Part shown: one piece after another, positions 45,141 through 57,713 of the stretch
How positions within the stretch are numbered: the stretch's first letter is position 1
How the letters are laid out: each line of letters starts with the position of its first letter
Source: Steinernema hermaphroditum
Taxonomy: Eukaryota > Nematoda > Chromadorea > Rhabditida > Steinernematidae
DNA length: 64,000 nt
Assembly (NCBI GenBank): GCA_030435675.1
Contig: CM059621.1
Coordinates: 7,998,001-8,062,000 of the forward strand
Direction of reading: 5' to 3'
Made by a program: the position numbers and the translations under genes
Notes under the pieces: model-generated
Seen by the model: only the letters and a program-made list of their open reading frames with translations
The model's database searches: none
What the model was told of the DNA's origin: nothing

Positions 45141-46120
45141 GGAAAAGGGCGAGACCTCTCATGTGCCCTTATAAGTTCCACGCACGCGGTAATCCAACCT
45201 GCAGTGAACGCTCGCCCAAAACAACAGAGTGCGCAAAGCTACGCTAAGTACGCACACCGCTGCCGCCACGCGGTAAATACACAAGACTGCAGTACGATAA
45301 GTTAACCCGAACTAGCTCGCGACAACTCGGGTGTTGTCGGTCTAAGTTTTCGCGGTAAAACGATGATCGTTCGTCCCGAGTGACGAAGAGGATCAAGGCG
45401 CAAAGTGACGCGCAACAATACGACGTTCGCCCACAGATAAAACACAAGACGGTGTTCAACTAACCGTTTACCGTCACTCAGCAAAATAACAAGACCTTCT
45501 GCATACACAGAATCACAACGGTCCTTGCTCTTCACAGCCTTCAGCTTCGCGCTTCTTGTCGCAGCGATCAGCTTCGATCTTCCCTTGCTCACGCGCCTCA
45601 TTCCGGTTCGAGCACAGCGGCTTCCGGTTCAAGCTCAACGGCTTCGCGTTCAAATCGTTTGCAGCCTTTGCGCGCCGCTACGGTAGATGTTTTCAAATAT
45701 GCTGCGCTTGAGGCATATCGCGGCAGGACCCAGCGCGCTCTATGAAGATCCGATGAAGCTCGCTTCTTCAGGCGTGTTCGCCTGGGCAACGGAGAGAAAA
45801 CAAGGGACGCGACCTCGTGTCGCGACACCAGACCGACTCTAGTGATTTATGTGAACAAAAAGTACGGCGTGTCAGCATAAGGGAAATTCCTGCACGAAAG
45901 CGTCCGCCGCTTCGTGGTGGGACCAGGCCGCTTTGTTGGTAGCTTTTAGCCTGTAATTCTGTGTGGATCAATCCGTTCGCACTAATTCCGACGGCAAATC
46001 ACTAATGAAGTCGAAAGTTATTGACTGATACCAAAATATCAAAAATCCAAAAAATTTGACTTTTTTCAGTCATTTTTCGACCTGTTTTCCTACTTTTCTC
46101 GACACTCAAGACATTAAAAC

Positions 46121-46216
46121 GAAATTCATATGTTGAATTTGTGCGTTAGAGTTCGCTGAACATTTTGCGTACCGATTGAACGAAAACTACGCAATCTACG
46201 AAAAGTTATTTCGCAC
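46121..46216 (+). repeat. Diverged tandem unit 1
   Basis: Shares AAATTCATATGTTGAA, TTGTGCGT, CATTTTGCG, ACCGA and AAAGTTATTTCGC in order with 46297-46392, 176 bp downstream. Confidence 0.7.
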
Positions 46217-46296
46217 TTACGACAGGCCGTTTTTCGCGAAAAATGACAATTTCAGCCGTAAATTGCCGATTTCTCTGCGAATAATTCATAGTATCA

Positions 46297-46392
46297 AAAT
46301 TCATATGTTGAAGTTGTGCGTCGTTGTCTCTTGGGCATTTTGCGCACCGAATGACCACAAGGCACGTAAAATTGGGAAAGTTATTTCGCTTG
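46297..46392 (+). repeat. Diverged tandem unit 2
   Basis: Partner of 46121-46216, same orientation, offset 176 bp, with roughly three quarters of positions shared. Confidence 0.7.
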
Positions 46393-46645
46393 TAAGCTAG
46401 ATGATTTTGAGTTAACATGGAAGTGTCAGAAAGTCAGAACTTCGACCGTTTTTCGAACAGTTTTGTATTTCACTAATGGAATACATGGCGCTGATCAGTT
46501 TGCGGACAACACATAGCACTGGACCCGATCATAATTGGTCCAAATCTGAAGATATGAGTTACTGAAGATTTGGCAAGATCGGTGTTCTAACATGTGACAT
46601 TTATTACCCGGCCGAGGACGGAAAAACGAGCCGTTTGACACGCCG

Positions 46646-46770
46646 TGAAAACGACTGAAAGGGAGAATTTGTAAGAATTCCGTCAAATTAGAATGGCTGA
46701 AGGTGACGAGGGCAGTCACACGACGACGCCCACAGAAATATGCGAATTTCTGAAAGATGTTCCCTTCTGT
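46646..46770 (+). repeat. 125-bp dispersed repeat, copy 2
   Basis: Same order of blocks as 45016-45140 in the same orientation, about 1.6 kb away. Sequence to the left and right of the two copies differs. Confidence 0.8.
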
Positions 46771-47173
46771 CACTTAAAGTTAACGTCAACTAATGTGGCC
46801 ATTCACAAATGACCGCTTTTCAACGTGAGCGGAAAACATTGGGCAACGTCACACACCTCGTCGATATCGTTTTTTTTCTGACGTCGCGAATCAGAATGCC
46901 ATGAGTCATCGATCAAAGACCGCCGTTCGAATTTAACATTCCTTAAGATAGGCAAAACAAGGCGTCTTTTCTTCAATATTTCATGAAACAAAGGCGCATA
47001 CTGTATGAACATCAGATATTCTCCGACGTCAGCGTTGAGACTTTTGCCTTGCGGACTACGGTTCGACGCAGCAAGAAGAACTATAGGGTTACTGTATGTA
47101 AGAATCTTCTGAAGTTAGAGGATAGTAAAGTTCTTCTTGTCTTTTCACCCCTCAAGAAATTGAGCTTCCACTC

Positions 47174-47376
47174 CAGGGTAGCCACTTTAAACTCCCCTAC
47201 TGGGCGTTCACGAATCGTGCGTCTCCTTCTCTGTCCAATTCGCTGACGGGCGGTGATGGACGATTCGTGAACGAGGGCCTAGAAGATTGGACTTGGACTT
47301 TTACCACGAATCTGAACTCGCAGTGTGTAGTGGCAGGCGTGTCATACGCAGATCAGGGTAGCCACTTTAAACTCCC
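47174..47376 (+). repeat. Direct 23-mer pair enclosing a 14-bp inverted repeat
   Basis: CAGGGTAGCCACTTTAAACT begins both copies (47174 and 47354). Between them CGTTCACGAATCGT (47205-47218) pairs perfectly with ACGATTCGTGAACG (47260-47273), leaving a 41-nt loop. The arrangement resembles a small decayed element. Confidence 0.6.
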
Positions 47377-47397
47377 ATTCTCGGTCCTTCTTCTACA

Positions 47398-50300
47398 ACA
47401 AGGAAGTGGATTCGTCGACAAAGAAAGAACGACGCCATAACAGAAAAAAAAAGAAATTCAAACGCAATTCCTAAATTATTCCCTTTACTGTAAGAGATAA
47501 CCCTTAGGGCCTATCCTCCAGGAATACCCCCAACCTCTACCTCAGTGTACCATCCCCTCTCGTCGTTGTCCCCTAACCATGGCCTGTTTCGCAAACAAGT
47601 AAGTTAACCAAACACGTCAGCTAGCGACATAGTATGTGAATGTGTCTGAAGACGCCGCGTTTCGATCGTTCCCGACCGGTCTGACCTCCTCTAACTTACT
47701 CCACCATCTCCCCTCTTCGTGTTTGAACGGCGGAGTTTCGAAAACAAAAGTTCAACTCGAGACCTTCAGGGTCGTTTTATGGCGAACGGGGGGTTCTAAC
47801 TTACCTCGCTGCCCACTTTTTCCGAAAACTGGTTATTAAATTGTCATCGTGTTGGCCGATCGTGGCGCGCGATCAGATCTCTCTCGACGGACTTCGAGTC
47901 ACGCGCGCTACCGTACACCTTTTTCAGTTTTAGAAAGCGACGGCGATTTGTCGTCGATTTTTATTAGGCCTGTTTTCGTGCTTGTCAACATGTTTTGACT
48001 AAAATGGAAACTTCGAAACCAGTACTGTTAGGCGCGCGTGGCGCCGTCGTCGATGGCGTCAGAAAAACAGTGTTCGGCTATATCTTGAAAGGAAAAAGCG
48101 GCGATGTTGGCCAAGGGTCATAATCGATCAGAGGGAATATCACTAGCATTGAGTCTTAGAGTCCCTTTTTCTCAACTGATCAAAGTCGCAGAATCATTCG
48201 AAGTATAACAAAGCATTCAACATACGGTATATAGCCACGAAAAATATGTCTTAAAAGAGATTTCTAGAGCGATCTTTTCGATTCATGTCGGCAGAGATCA
48301 AGTTTACTATAGCGAGTGACATTACAACTCGATACAAAATTCTTCATTCTCTCTGATTCAAAAATGATCGTCGGAGATCATTTGTGGTGACTGTGGTTCC
48401 TCTACACGTCGCGGTTTTTTTATCGCGTCTCGTTCTTACATCGCCGATAAAATCTCTGACATTCTTATACCGTCGACGTCCTTAGACCTGTACTATTCGG
48501 TTTCAAGGCCAAGTAGCCCATATGTGACTGATGGCTTTGTATGTACTTCTGTGAAACATCGGAAGCCATGCGAAACCATTGGTGGAAAGTCCACAGGGAA
48601 GCCAAAAACAGATATTCCATTTCCATCTATATGATGGCGGACTATTGGTACCAGACGGCCAATGATTGCGAACCACTAGAAATAACTATTAGAATTTCGT
48701 GCTGGTTCTGTGTAGAACTTGAAGGTATAGGGTACATGGCCCCTTTTCCACCAATGAGGCACTTTCAGTTATATAAATAGGGCCGCCTGTAATCTTCAAT
48801 CTTCAACTTTTAGCCAAAAATCGTATCTATCCTTCTTGTACAAAATGGCATTAACCAAGTCCTCAATTGCTATACTAAAGACACCCTTACATGACTTGAC
48901 TCTCGAGGAGCAAAGCGAAGGCTCTGAGAATCGTTCCAGGGTGGAATCACGAAAGCACAGAATCGTGTGGACCTTGATATGCAGAAGGAACCACGGATGA
49001 CGTGCCTGGGCTTCCCGTGTTTTGCTCTCCTGCGACGCAAACTAAGTGGATTCGAGGCGATTATCTCGACCTCTTAAGCTCACATGTTGCTTGTGTTGTT
49101 ACCACGTGCTGTTTTCGCGGTCTTTGAACTCGTTTCGTTTGGCTGTTTTCCCGGTGTGGACATGCACAAACAAACAAGCATAATGAAGACAACAATCTTT
49201 CCCGTGGGAAATTGTCGTCTTTCACCTCCTTCTCATTACCGCCCAGCGCTCAGGTGGCTGCAGATGGTTGTCGTTCCGTAGTTGCGTGGCGGGGCCATGC
49301 CTAGGGCTCTGCAAGGATTTTGCGGCTCGTTGGAAGGTGATATAAGAATTGCTGAAATATTTCTTTGCATGCGCTTCGTTTGGCGATCTTTCTGCAACTT
49401 CCGCGACGAATAAAACGAGCTTTTCTCTGAGGTTCTGCAACTCTCAAAAATTGCCAAATGAAGAACTTACTCTGGAAAAGGACGTCGTTGCTGAAGACGC
49501 CAAGAAAGAGGTCAAACAAAAATGCAAATTTATCTCCAAAGCCAAAATTTGAAATGCTATACTTTTCCTACAGTACTTAATCAATCGTTTTGTTTGCCGT
49601 CCATCTCATTCTCAAGTCCTAATCCATCATAAGGATAACGCGTTCTCGTTCTCTAGTACATTCCAGAACATAACCGCTGATATCCTTTTAAGTCATGTCA
49701 TCTTCTTCAGAACAGGCTAATTAACAACCATCTCTACGGAACCCCCTCAGCCCCTTCCCCTCAGACATACGGTAGCATCGTCTACGCCATCCTGTGCCTC
49801 CTTTGTTCCGACCCTCCCCTGGCGCGAAGAAAGGCCCTTTCTCCAAATCTCGACAAACTCGACGGAACGTATTTTCGCGCGTCGCCGATTAGCGCCTCAA
49901 TATCCTAACTTATTCATCTCGGGGGCTTCGTTTTCCCATCGAAACGTGTTTACCGCGCCTCTCTTCGTCGTTGTCTTCCTCGCGTTATATTCGACACTTG
50001 ACGAGGGGCGTTCCCCGAGATCCACACAAACCCCTTGTCATTAATCGAGTTTTGCCTAATAGGTTCTAATTCGTTTACTATGCAACGGCGAGTAAATAGC
50101 GGCGCCCGAGTCCCTCAATCCCGGGAACCCTCCCCCTCTCAAACCATTTGCTATTTGATTTGGGCCGAGAGCGCGCGACTGAGCGAGGGAATAATAGCCT
50201 AATGGCTTTTCAGTTACAATTTTACTCCAACCAGCAAATCCCCCATCGATTTGGCCGAGCGGGGGCGCTCAATCTATTATTGCAGAGAGGAGAATGGCAC

Positions 50301-53300
50301 TCTTCGTGTGTGTCCGCGCATGGTTATGCCTGGTTTGAAACTCCTCGAGGCGGACGCGTGCCACTCACGCGCGATCGGGGATTAGAAGACGCGGGCGGGC
50401 GGGCGCCGGCCCTCCCCCTACGCCGAGGATTGCGAAGTTTCGCTTTGGCCGGTTTGAGTGGCTTTATTCCTTATTTGTGGTTCGTGGTCGGCCACTCAGA
50501 ATTGATGCGGTCAGGCCAAAAGGCGAATATTACCCCTCGCCCCTGGGATCCTGGCGGAGACGGGCGGTTCAAAACTGACCTGGAAGGTTCGCCTCTGGAG
50601 GAGAGCCGACGGTTTTGAGTTTCGTTTGTTCAAACAGAGTAAATCGAAACCGCGAATTAACTTTTCGGCGGCGAAGAGTCAGCAGTCGGAGGGCGCTCTG
50701 AGGGTTTCCCAGTCCGTGTTTATCCGCTGCTTGATTTTGATAAATCGCCGTTCTGAAAAGTGGAGATTCCGATTCGAAATACGCGCCGATAGGCGCAGTT
50801 TCATATCATTCTGCCTTTATCCCCAAAAAGTGATTGCAAAAGTTTCCCAAAGTTTGAGAAGGCTGAAAGAGGATTACTGTAATTTTAAAGAGATCCTGAT
50901 TCACGTTCTGCTGCCTTAGCAAAGTATTTGGTGTTTTTGAATCCCAAGGGAAAAATTACTATTTATGATGGGATTTTAAAAACGAATCGCCGATGGGTTA
51001 CGGTAAATTGTGCTTTATTGCAGAGAAACTTTTTACCATTTCGAAAAATTGAATATGCTAATCTAAAAGATCTAGAAGGTGTATACAAGGAATGAAGCCT
51101 TTATCGAGCTTATCGGCAATTTTCAATGTGCCATGTCCCTAAAAGAACAGGTTGTAACGATGTATCTGGATCCAAATCGGTTTAAAAATAGAACATCATG
51201 AGTACGATTAAAATGCCTTTTTTAACAATAAAAAAATTCTGTGCTGCTTGTAAAAATCCCCCAACATTGATCGAAAGTGATTCAATAATTGTGATAGCAA
51301 GCATTTTTGATAATCCGACTCAGGCTACATCCGATTTTCTCTTCTGAAGTCAGTTTGGAAAACAACAACCAGGTTATGTAACCCCGATCGTTAATCTCGA
51401 TGGTCTCTTCTCTCCGAAAATGTCGCAATCCACTCGATGGCGATATGGCGCACAAAGGACCTTTGTCTACTCTAAAATAGCGATAGCTTCTGCGCGGGCT
51501 GACTTCTGGGGCCCAGGGTTTCCCAGCGACTTCATATCGCTTGTATTGCCAAAAAATTGTCTTGTATTTGTCTTGCATGCGCGTTTTTTCCGAAAAGAGG
51601 CGGCCGACGGACCACACCGATAGGTTTTGCGCCCCTGATCGTTTCGCGCACATTGATTTCCTTTTCAGTTGGAAGCTCTGTTGTACTTGACTTTCCTGTA
51701 GAAAATTTGACCCATATCTATGCTTCTTCCAAACTGGGTCGCTGTCATGGTCATTTTCCCTCTGTTTGCGTAGTCAGGCACCAGTTCGAGTCCCAAGGTA
51801 CATCTCTTAGTGGTTCGCTCCCCTTTCAAACCACTTTAGTCTCATTTCTAGCATTTAAAAGAGATTGCACATAACAAAGCGTATTCTAAACTGTGTGCGT
51901 GGAACTTGAAAGGCACAAAATCCAATTTCCATCGAAGTCACACTGACACTCTTAATTAGATCCGCTAAAGTTATACTTTAAAGGGGCAAATCCTTATGTG
52001 ATCGCTTCTTGTACAAAGTGCGATACCTCGGTCATTCCTCTGCACAATTCCGACGGTGTGCAGTTGAGGAAAAAGGCGATCACTTATGCTACCATATTGA
52101 GGCACCCTTTAAATCAGTTACGTCCATTCCAGGAGTTATTCACCGCCCCGAGATAATCCGTTTTCATTTCTGACTCAAAACGGTACTTTCGTGAGTGCAC
52201 GCATTTGTTTTCGATTACTTCTAATAATAATACTGTAGTTGCCGCGTGCATAAATAACTTTCGTGGAATTGGCTAAATTTAAATTGAAGTTTGCATCACG
52301 CTCCTAGATGGTGTCCGAGCCTGGCCGTCGCAATCCTTGGTCATGGCGATGGCATCCAACCACCAAAAGAGATTCTGGCTCTGCGGACAGGACGGAGGAG
52401 CTTAGGCCAGAACATGTAGCATTTGTGTGGCGTTACGGTAGGAAACTCAGCTCTCGGGAAAGGACAAAAAGTGAGCGCAAATTCGAAGTGAATCAAAGAA
52501 CGTAATATGAAGGAAATTTATTGCATTAACGAACAAAAGAAAAGCGATTAAGACACAAGCCTTCACACAACACCTTTGCTGTTATCGCCTGGGCACTAAA
52601 TCTGCAGTTGCCAACACCAGGGATGTTCATCAAGAAGCGCTCTATCTTAGATATTTAGTGGGGATTCAAGTGTTCTTGACCACGACTGAGACGAAGAATG
52701 TAGTTCTGGATTGCACAGAGCCAAACAGCCTTCAAGACTCGTCGAACTGTGGGTACCCTTGTCCACGTAATCATTTAGATCACTGATTCTTATGATACCA
52801 AATGGACGTCCGATTAAGTAGCGCCGTCTAGCCGTTCTCCGATCTAAGAAGATTGACTCATTTGTATGGGGTTTACCACCTACAAACTTACGTCCCTAAT
52901 GCTTTTAGAAGATTTTGGCATTCACTTCAAATCTTCTCCACTAACAAGATGCACTGTTTTTGTGGTGAACCATCACTGAAGTCTTAATGATGTGCAGCTC
53001 TCTATGCGTGCCCTACCGTAATCCTGGATCCAGGATCTCCCCCTTCGAACAAAACACTCCGAATGGACTGAATCCTGCAAATGGATTCCTAATTCGGTCT
53101 GGTTTCCCTCCGGGATCTGCATACCGTAACGCGGTCAATGCCCTTTCCCATGCGGCAATTAGCGTGGATGGAGCGAGGAAGGCGTCGAGGAAGGGTTCGA
53201 GTCAATCAAGAAAATGGAAGACTCGTGCCTCTTCCGCCGTCGCCGACGTCGAACGAACGATATTGCGTAATTAATGCGCGATTTTCGCGAAAAATTTTTG

Positions 53301-56300
53301 TAGTCCGCGACCGACGCACACGACTAAGAAATCTATTTTCGACGATCCTTGTTGCGAAGCTGCGGAAGTACAAGAAGGGCTTGGCCTTCCCTCCGTGTCA
53401 CTTCACTTGTAGGCGCCGAAGAAGGAAGCCGAAGAAGGCGGCGTTCTCAGTTTTTGTAGAAACCGGTCTCCGACCTCCGAAAAGGTCATTGTGTAAGGGA
53501 GTTTCACGCGAGATGACTCGTCTGATAACTGTTCGAGGGTACTGTCGTCTTCTTACTTTAAACTGTCTCCTTCGGTTACCGGTAACCCGGGAACGTGACT
53601 TCCCTTATGCCCTTTGCCCGCGGTTCCTACTTGAATATAGAAGATACAAAGGACGCTCGAAGTAGGTTGGTTTTCACTCGTTCTTGTCTGACCTTGATAC
53701 CGATAGGAACAGAGCTAGCGAAAAGTCATAAATACGGCTGTGGCTACTGTACCGCATCGTAGTTTGGAAACCCTGGTTCAACAGAGTTTCGCCCCATGTT
53801 TTTGACTATATAAGTGCACTTTCATGCGTGTTCTACGGTGGTATCAAGGACAAAAGGAACATCGCTGACAAGTGCATTTCAGTTCCTTCTTCTTTTTTAA
53901 AACTAGGTGATGCGCGGGATTCGGTGTGAAATATTCGATCTCAAAAAGTCTCTGAGCCATGGCTACTGTCACTTGTAACACAAGAAGTGCACTTTCTTGT
54001 CGTTGTTTTGCGCCTATCTATATCCATCAAGGGGCCGTATCTTTGTAGCCTTTAGGCGCCGGAGATTATCCTCTCGCGATCGCATCAAATGGGAAAAGTA
54101 TTTTGTTTTGACGTCACCTGCGTGATATTCCCATCTTTTCATAAATCACAAGTAGTGCCAAAAGCAGCACTTCTTGTTCGTTCCTTTCCAGGCCAGTCAC
54201 CAACATTTGTACTGCTACAACTTTAGCATCTCATGTTGTAGTTCTAAGGCGAGTACTTCAGAACGTGACAAGCACTTTGTCACTTTTGTTCCGCTTTATA
54301 TCGCTCGTATATCTTCGCCTTTCCATGATCACCAACGGCCCCTATACTGTAGCACAAACAGTGGGAGGCTTGGCTCTAGAGCGTTTGATAGAGTCCTTTT
54401 CTAAAGTTCATTCTCTTCTTCTTTCACCAGATCGCTTGCGCACACCGCCCAAATAAGGCAGATTCCGCCGCCCCACATGATCCCCAAATGCACAACAGTT
54501 TTGAGCACCTTTTCGTGTCGCCCCTTCGCGTCGCCATCGTCTGGAGAGACCCAAGTTCATCGAAAGTACAAGTGAATAGGCAAACTGAACCCTCCAACAA
54601 CGTAACCTTCAAATCTCTCAGTTACAAGCGGCATTGTGAACCCGATATTTTGGGCGCAAAAAAAACCTCGTAGCACTCTGTATCGGCTTTTTTTAAATTT
54701 TTCCAAATCCATAAGTGGAGCACCGTTTTTGTCCGGCTGATCTGCTCTCCTCCTTCGCCGCCCGTCTTCCTTCCGTCCGCACAGTTGTTTTCGGGAAAAA
54801 GAGCCTCGCGAACGCCCCTCAGCGGTGCCTGGTCGAAAACAGGCAACTTCGGGTACGTCCGATCGCCTCTCGACAGAACCGGTTCAACGGAGCCTCGGTG
54901 GCGGGCCAATGATCCCCTTCGGTCGCTTATTATTGTGTTGTTGTTGTGATTATGAATTTCGCGTCGCCTCCCCTCTCGCGGCGCTCCCTCGGCGCCGCCG
55001 CCAGAACTGGTTCTTCTGTCGGCGTCAACGTTCGCCTCCGAACTGTCTAGTTTCGAACCACGGCGGCGCGGAGGGAAATGAGTCAAAACACTCCATCCGA
55101 CGCCGTCGGTCGGTCGGCTCCGCCGGAGTCCCGTGATCCCAATGAGGGCGAAGGTGGGGGAGTACAGGGACAGACGGCGACGGTCTGTTTGCCTCGTGGC
55201 GCGAGGCACTCTGTCGCCGCGTGTTTACAATTTCTGATCGGTTCGGTCCGCGCAGCGATCCGCCGCCGTCTGGCGGAGTGCCAGCCGAGTTGCGTAAGCG
55301 GATTAGGCCGCTTCGAACCTGCCCGTTTGAGGGTTTCCTCTCGGCTCTCAGCCTGAACCGGTCTCCCTTCCGCTGAACTGGTCTTGGTTTGGGCCCCCTT
55401 CGGTGGCTCAGTTTTGCCTCTCTCCGACAACTTGGAAGTTCTGAGAGATCTGTGTGTCACCGTGGTCCATCTAAGTTTTCTTTGCGAAAAAGTATTCAAA
55501 ATATTCCAAATATTCAGAGCAGAATCCTACAGTACCTCGTCCCTGGTTGCCTCGTTGAACTCGAAGCATCCCACGTATCCTCTAATTACAGTACCCCGTA
55601 AATAGCGGCCCTCTGCAGAGTTTGCATGACTCAGTGCTCCGGGAACGTTGGCTCCGCCTGGCTCCGCGCATTCCGGCGTCCCAGGTTAGTCGAGAATCGA
55701 GAACTTTAAACTGAGCAAACAACGCTCCATTGTCCCCCGCGCTCTTCAGCGCCTTAAACCCCTTTCGGAACCTCCCTCCCTCTCGCCTCCTCCAGCACTT
55801 TCTTTTGCACTTTCACTATTTACTCAGGTTTCCGATCAGGCCCGCCGTCACGCGGCGCAGAAGCCGCGGTTTGACCGGTTCTGGCGACGGCCATTATCTC
55901 CCCATTTGGATACGAATGGCATATGTAAACCTATTTTCCTCAGAGTCAATTAGCGCCACGGCGCCGTCGGCTGCGCGCCGATTGCGTGCGTGAGGTGCGC
56001 GAGTCGCGAAAATAACCGGAATAATCATATGGTAATCGTACCTGGTTCGACAACACGCTGGCGCCGCCGTCCGCTCGTTGCATTTAGTAGTCGCCGAGTG
56101 AGTGGGACTCCGGAGAGCTAGGAGGTTTGCGCGCTGAACCGGATTTTATGATCCCTCATATCCACTTTTCGTGTTTTCGCTCCTCTTACGGCGTTTCGAA
56201 CTCATTATCCGCCATCGCGTCCCCTCATCCCTCGCGATCAGTCGTTTTTTACTCTTTCGTTTGGATTGAGTGCGAACTACGGTAGTTCCAGCGTGTTTGT

Positions 56301-56591
56301 TCACGAACGAACGGTGACGAAATCGCGCTGCCGTTCTCCCTCTGATTTGCGAAGTTGAACGCTTCTTTTTACTCGCAAAACATCTCTGTTTATTGTCCTT
56401 CGGTTTACATTGTGCCGATTCGCTCGATCGCTGTTTATGGAAAGCCGCGCCCCTATTTCGGGCAGTTCAAAGAATCGAAACGTACGAACTGCATAGTATT
56501 TATAACTTTTTTCCATGTTACCGTGTGTTCGCCCTTTCTGACTTTGTGGACGCGGAAATCTTCCCTCCAGCCGTCATTATTCGCTTTTCAG
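47398..56591. promoter_or_regulatory. 9-kb stretch without a supported gene, upstream of the LIN-14-like gene
   Basis: Open frames here are short or compositionally odd. The longest (50148-50618, 156 codons) lacks any domain. GC-rich islands occur at about 49800-50700 and 54700-56200 within otherwise AT-rich DNA. The duplicated LIN-14-like gene begins exactly at an acceptor, so its leader exon or exons and promoters probably lie in this stretch, by analogy with the multiple distant promoters of C. elegans lin-14. A cluster of small hairpins at 53811-54283 is listed separately. Confidence 0.4.
53811..54283. repeat. Cluster of short hairpins sharing AAGTGC/GCACTT
   Basis: Three short stem-loops have similar stems and loops: 53980-54000 (ACAAGAA with TTCTTGT), 54148-54177 (ACAAG and AGTGC with GCACT and CTTGT) and 54265-54283 (GTGACAA with TTGTCAC, loop GCACT). 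Related AAGTGCACTT or AAGTGCATTT words occur at 53812 and about 53870. They lie within 0.5 kb. Confidence 0.55.
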
Positions 56592-57713
56592 ATGTCGCTT
56601 CCGTCGTCGGCATCTATTTCGTTCCTGGACGCAGATTCAAAGTCAATTCTCAATGGAATCAACGTACGCCTCAATGACATCGACCTGAAGCTGTCGTTCG
56701 TGCTGGAGCTGCTGGCGAACCGGCTTCCGGCCTCTCCCGCGGCAACCTCCACCAACGCCACCCTCAGCGCCTTCCTCGGTTCCTCTCCGCCGCCTGAGGG
56801 CAGCACGACGTCTTCGGGCTCGGCTATCCACGTGCCCCTCACGGCTACCGCGCCGACGATCCCTGATCTGCCGCCGATCAGCTCAAGTTCGACGGCGGCG
56901 CTTCTGGCCGCCTGTCAGGCATCTCCCTCGCCGGCGACGTCGTCGAGCGATCCGTCGCCGATCAGTCAGAATGTAGAGAAAGGCGAGGTGAAGGAGGAGG
57001 AATCGGACAACGGCGAGGCAGAGAACGACGAGGATCTAGAGGAATTCGACGAGGATGAGGACGCCGAAATGATCGAGAGGAAGCATGACGAACCCCAGCA
57101 GCAGACTTCGCGATCTACCGTATCCATGGAGGGGAAATTCCCGGAAGGTGCCGTCAGAAGGGCTGCCGAGAAAGCCGCAAGGAGCTTCCAAAGCACTCAG
57201 CCTAAGGTGCGAAAGTAACTTTTTCAAATGTAATTGATGCCATTCAGGTGTTCGCTTGGCAAATTCTTCGCGAATCCGTGACAGACGACGAACTGAGGAA
57301 TGTGCAGATCTCACTGCGAACGTTCCACGGAGAAACCGCTTCGCATCTGCTCTCAAGGCAGCTCCCCAAAGTAAGATGGTTCTGGCGACTTCTGAAATCC
57401 ACCGCATTCCTTTCAGATCCGTCTCGTAGTCGAAGCGACGATGAGCTACTTCAAGTGGGACCAGCTGACCGACGAGCAGCAACTCTCGAAGGCAAAGCTC
57501 CTGCTCAGTCACCTGAAGAACAACGCCAAGGTTCGGAACTGGACCTTGCGCGAAGGTCGCCCGAATCGTGCGGCGAACGTCAACAACACCGACATGATCT
57601 GGAAGCGCTACGCGGCGCTGCTCGGTCCCGGCGGCCTCGCCGCCTTCGGCCTCCTACAGGGCCAGCCCCCCACGGCCACCGCAGCTGCCGCCTCCTCGTT
57701 GCCCAACCATTGA
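56592..57713 (+). CDS. lin-14: LIN-14-like nuclear factor, copy 1
   Basis: Three coding exons, 56592-57206, 57248-57370 and 57417-57713, give 344 residues. The ATG lies directly after TTTTCAG, so leader exons or a spliced leader must join here. The N-terminus has a helix ([40 protein letters not shown]), then a Ser/Thr/Ala/Pro-rich stretch, an acidic region (about residues 135-175) and a conserved C-terminal domain beginning [11 protein letters not shown]. That domain runs through [53 protein letters not shown] and [19 protein letters not shown]. From memory this C-terminal block resembles nematode LIN-14, a BEN-type DNA-binding regulator of developmental timing. The family name is tentative. 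I see no lin-4 seed-complement word (CTCAGGGA) in the roughly 200 nt after the stop. A near-identical copy lies at 60004-61369. Confidence 0.6.

Larger units (their letters stand above)
44674..47397. other. Repeat-bearing intergenic DNA right of eEF1B
   Basis: No supported gene. The stretch contains a 125-bp dispersed repeat (two copies), a pair of diverged tandem units, a repeated 21-mer (CGACTCTAGTGAT followed by TATGTGA, near 44990 and 45834), a repeated 23-mer and a 14-bp inverted repeat, annotated separately. Their density suggests old transposable-element debris. Confidence 0.5.

Noticed and set aside
50148..50618. 156-codon plus-strand ORF upstream of the LIN-14-like gene
   Set aside because: Composition follows local GC content. 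There is no domain, signal peptide, splice support or neighbouring exon, so it is most likely chance.
50840..50870. Possible spliced-leader RNA gene (word CCCAAAGTTTGAGAAGG)
   Set aside because: It resembles only the 3' end of SL1 with a mismatch. There is no GGTTTAATT start, donor site or Sm-binding site around it.
56355..56591. In-frame N-terminal extension of LIN-14-like copy 1
   Set aside because: It crosses a strong TTTTCAG acceptor. The second copy has unrelated sequence there, and homology starts within a few bases of the ATG.
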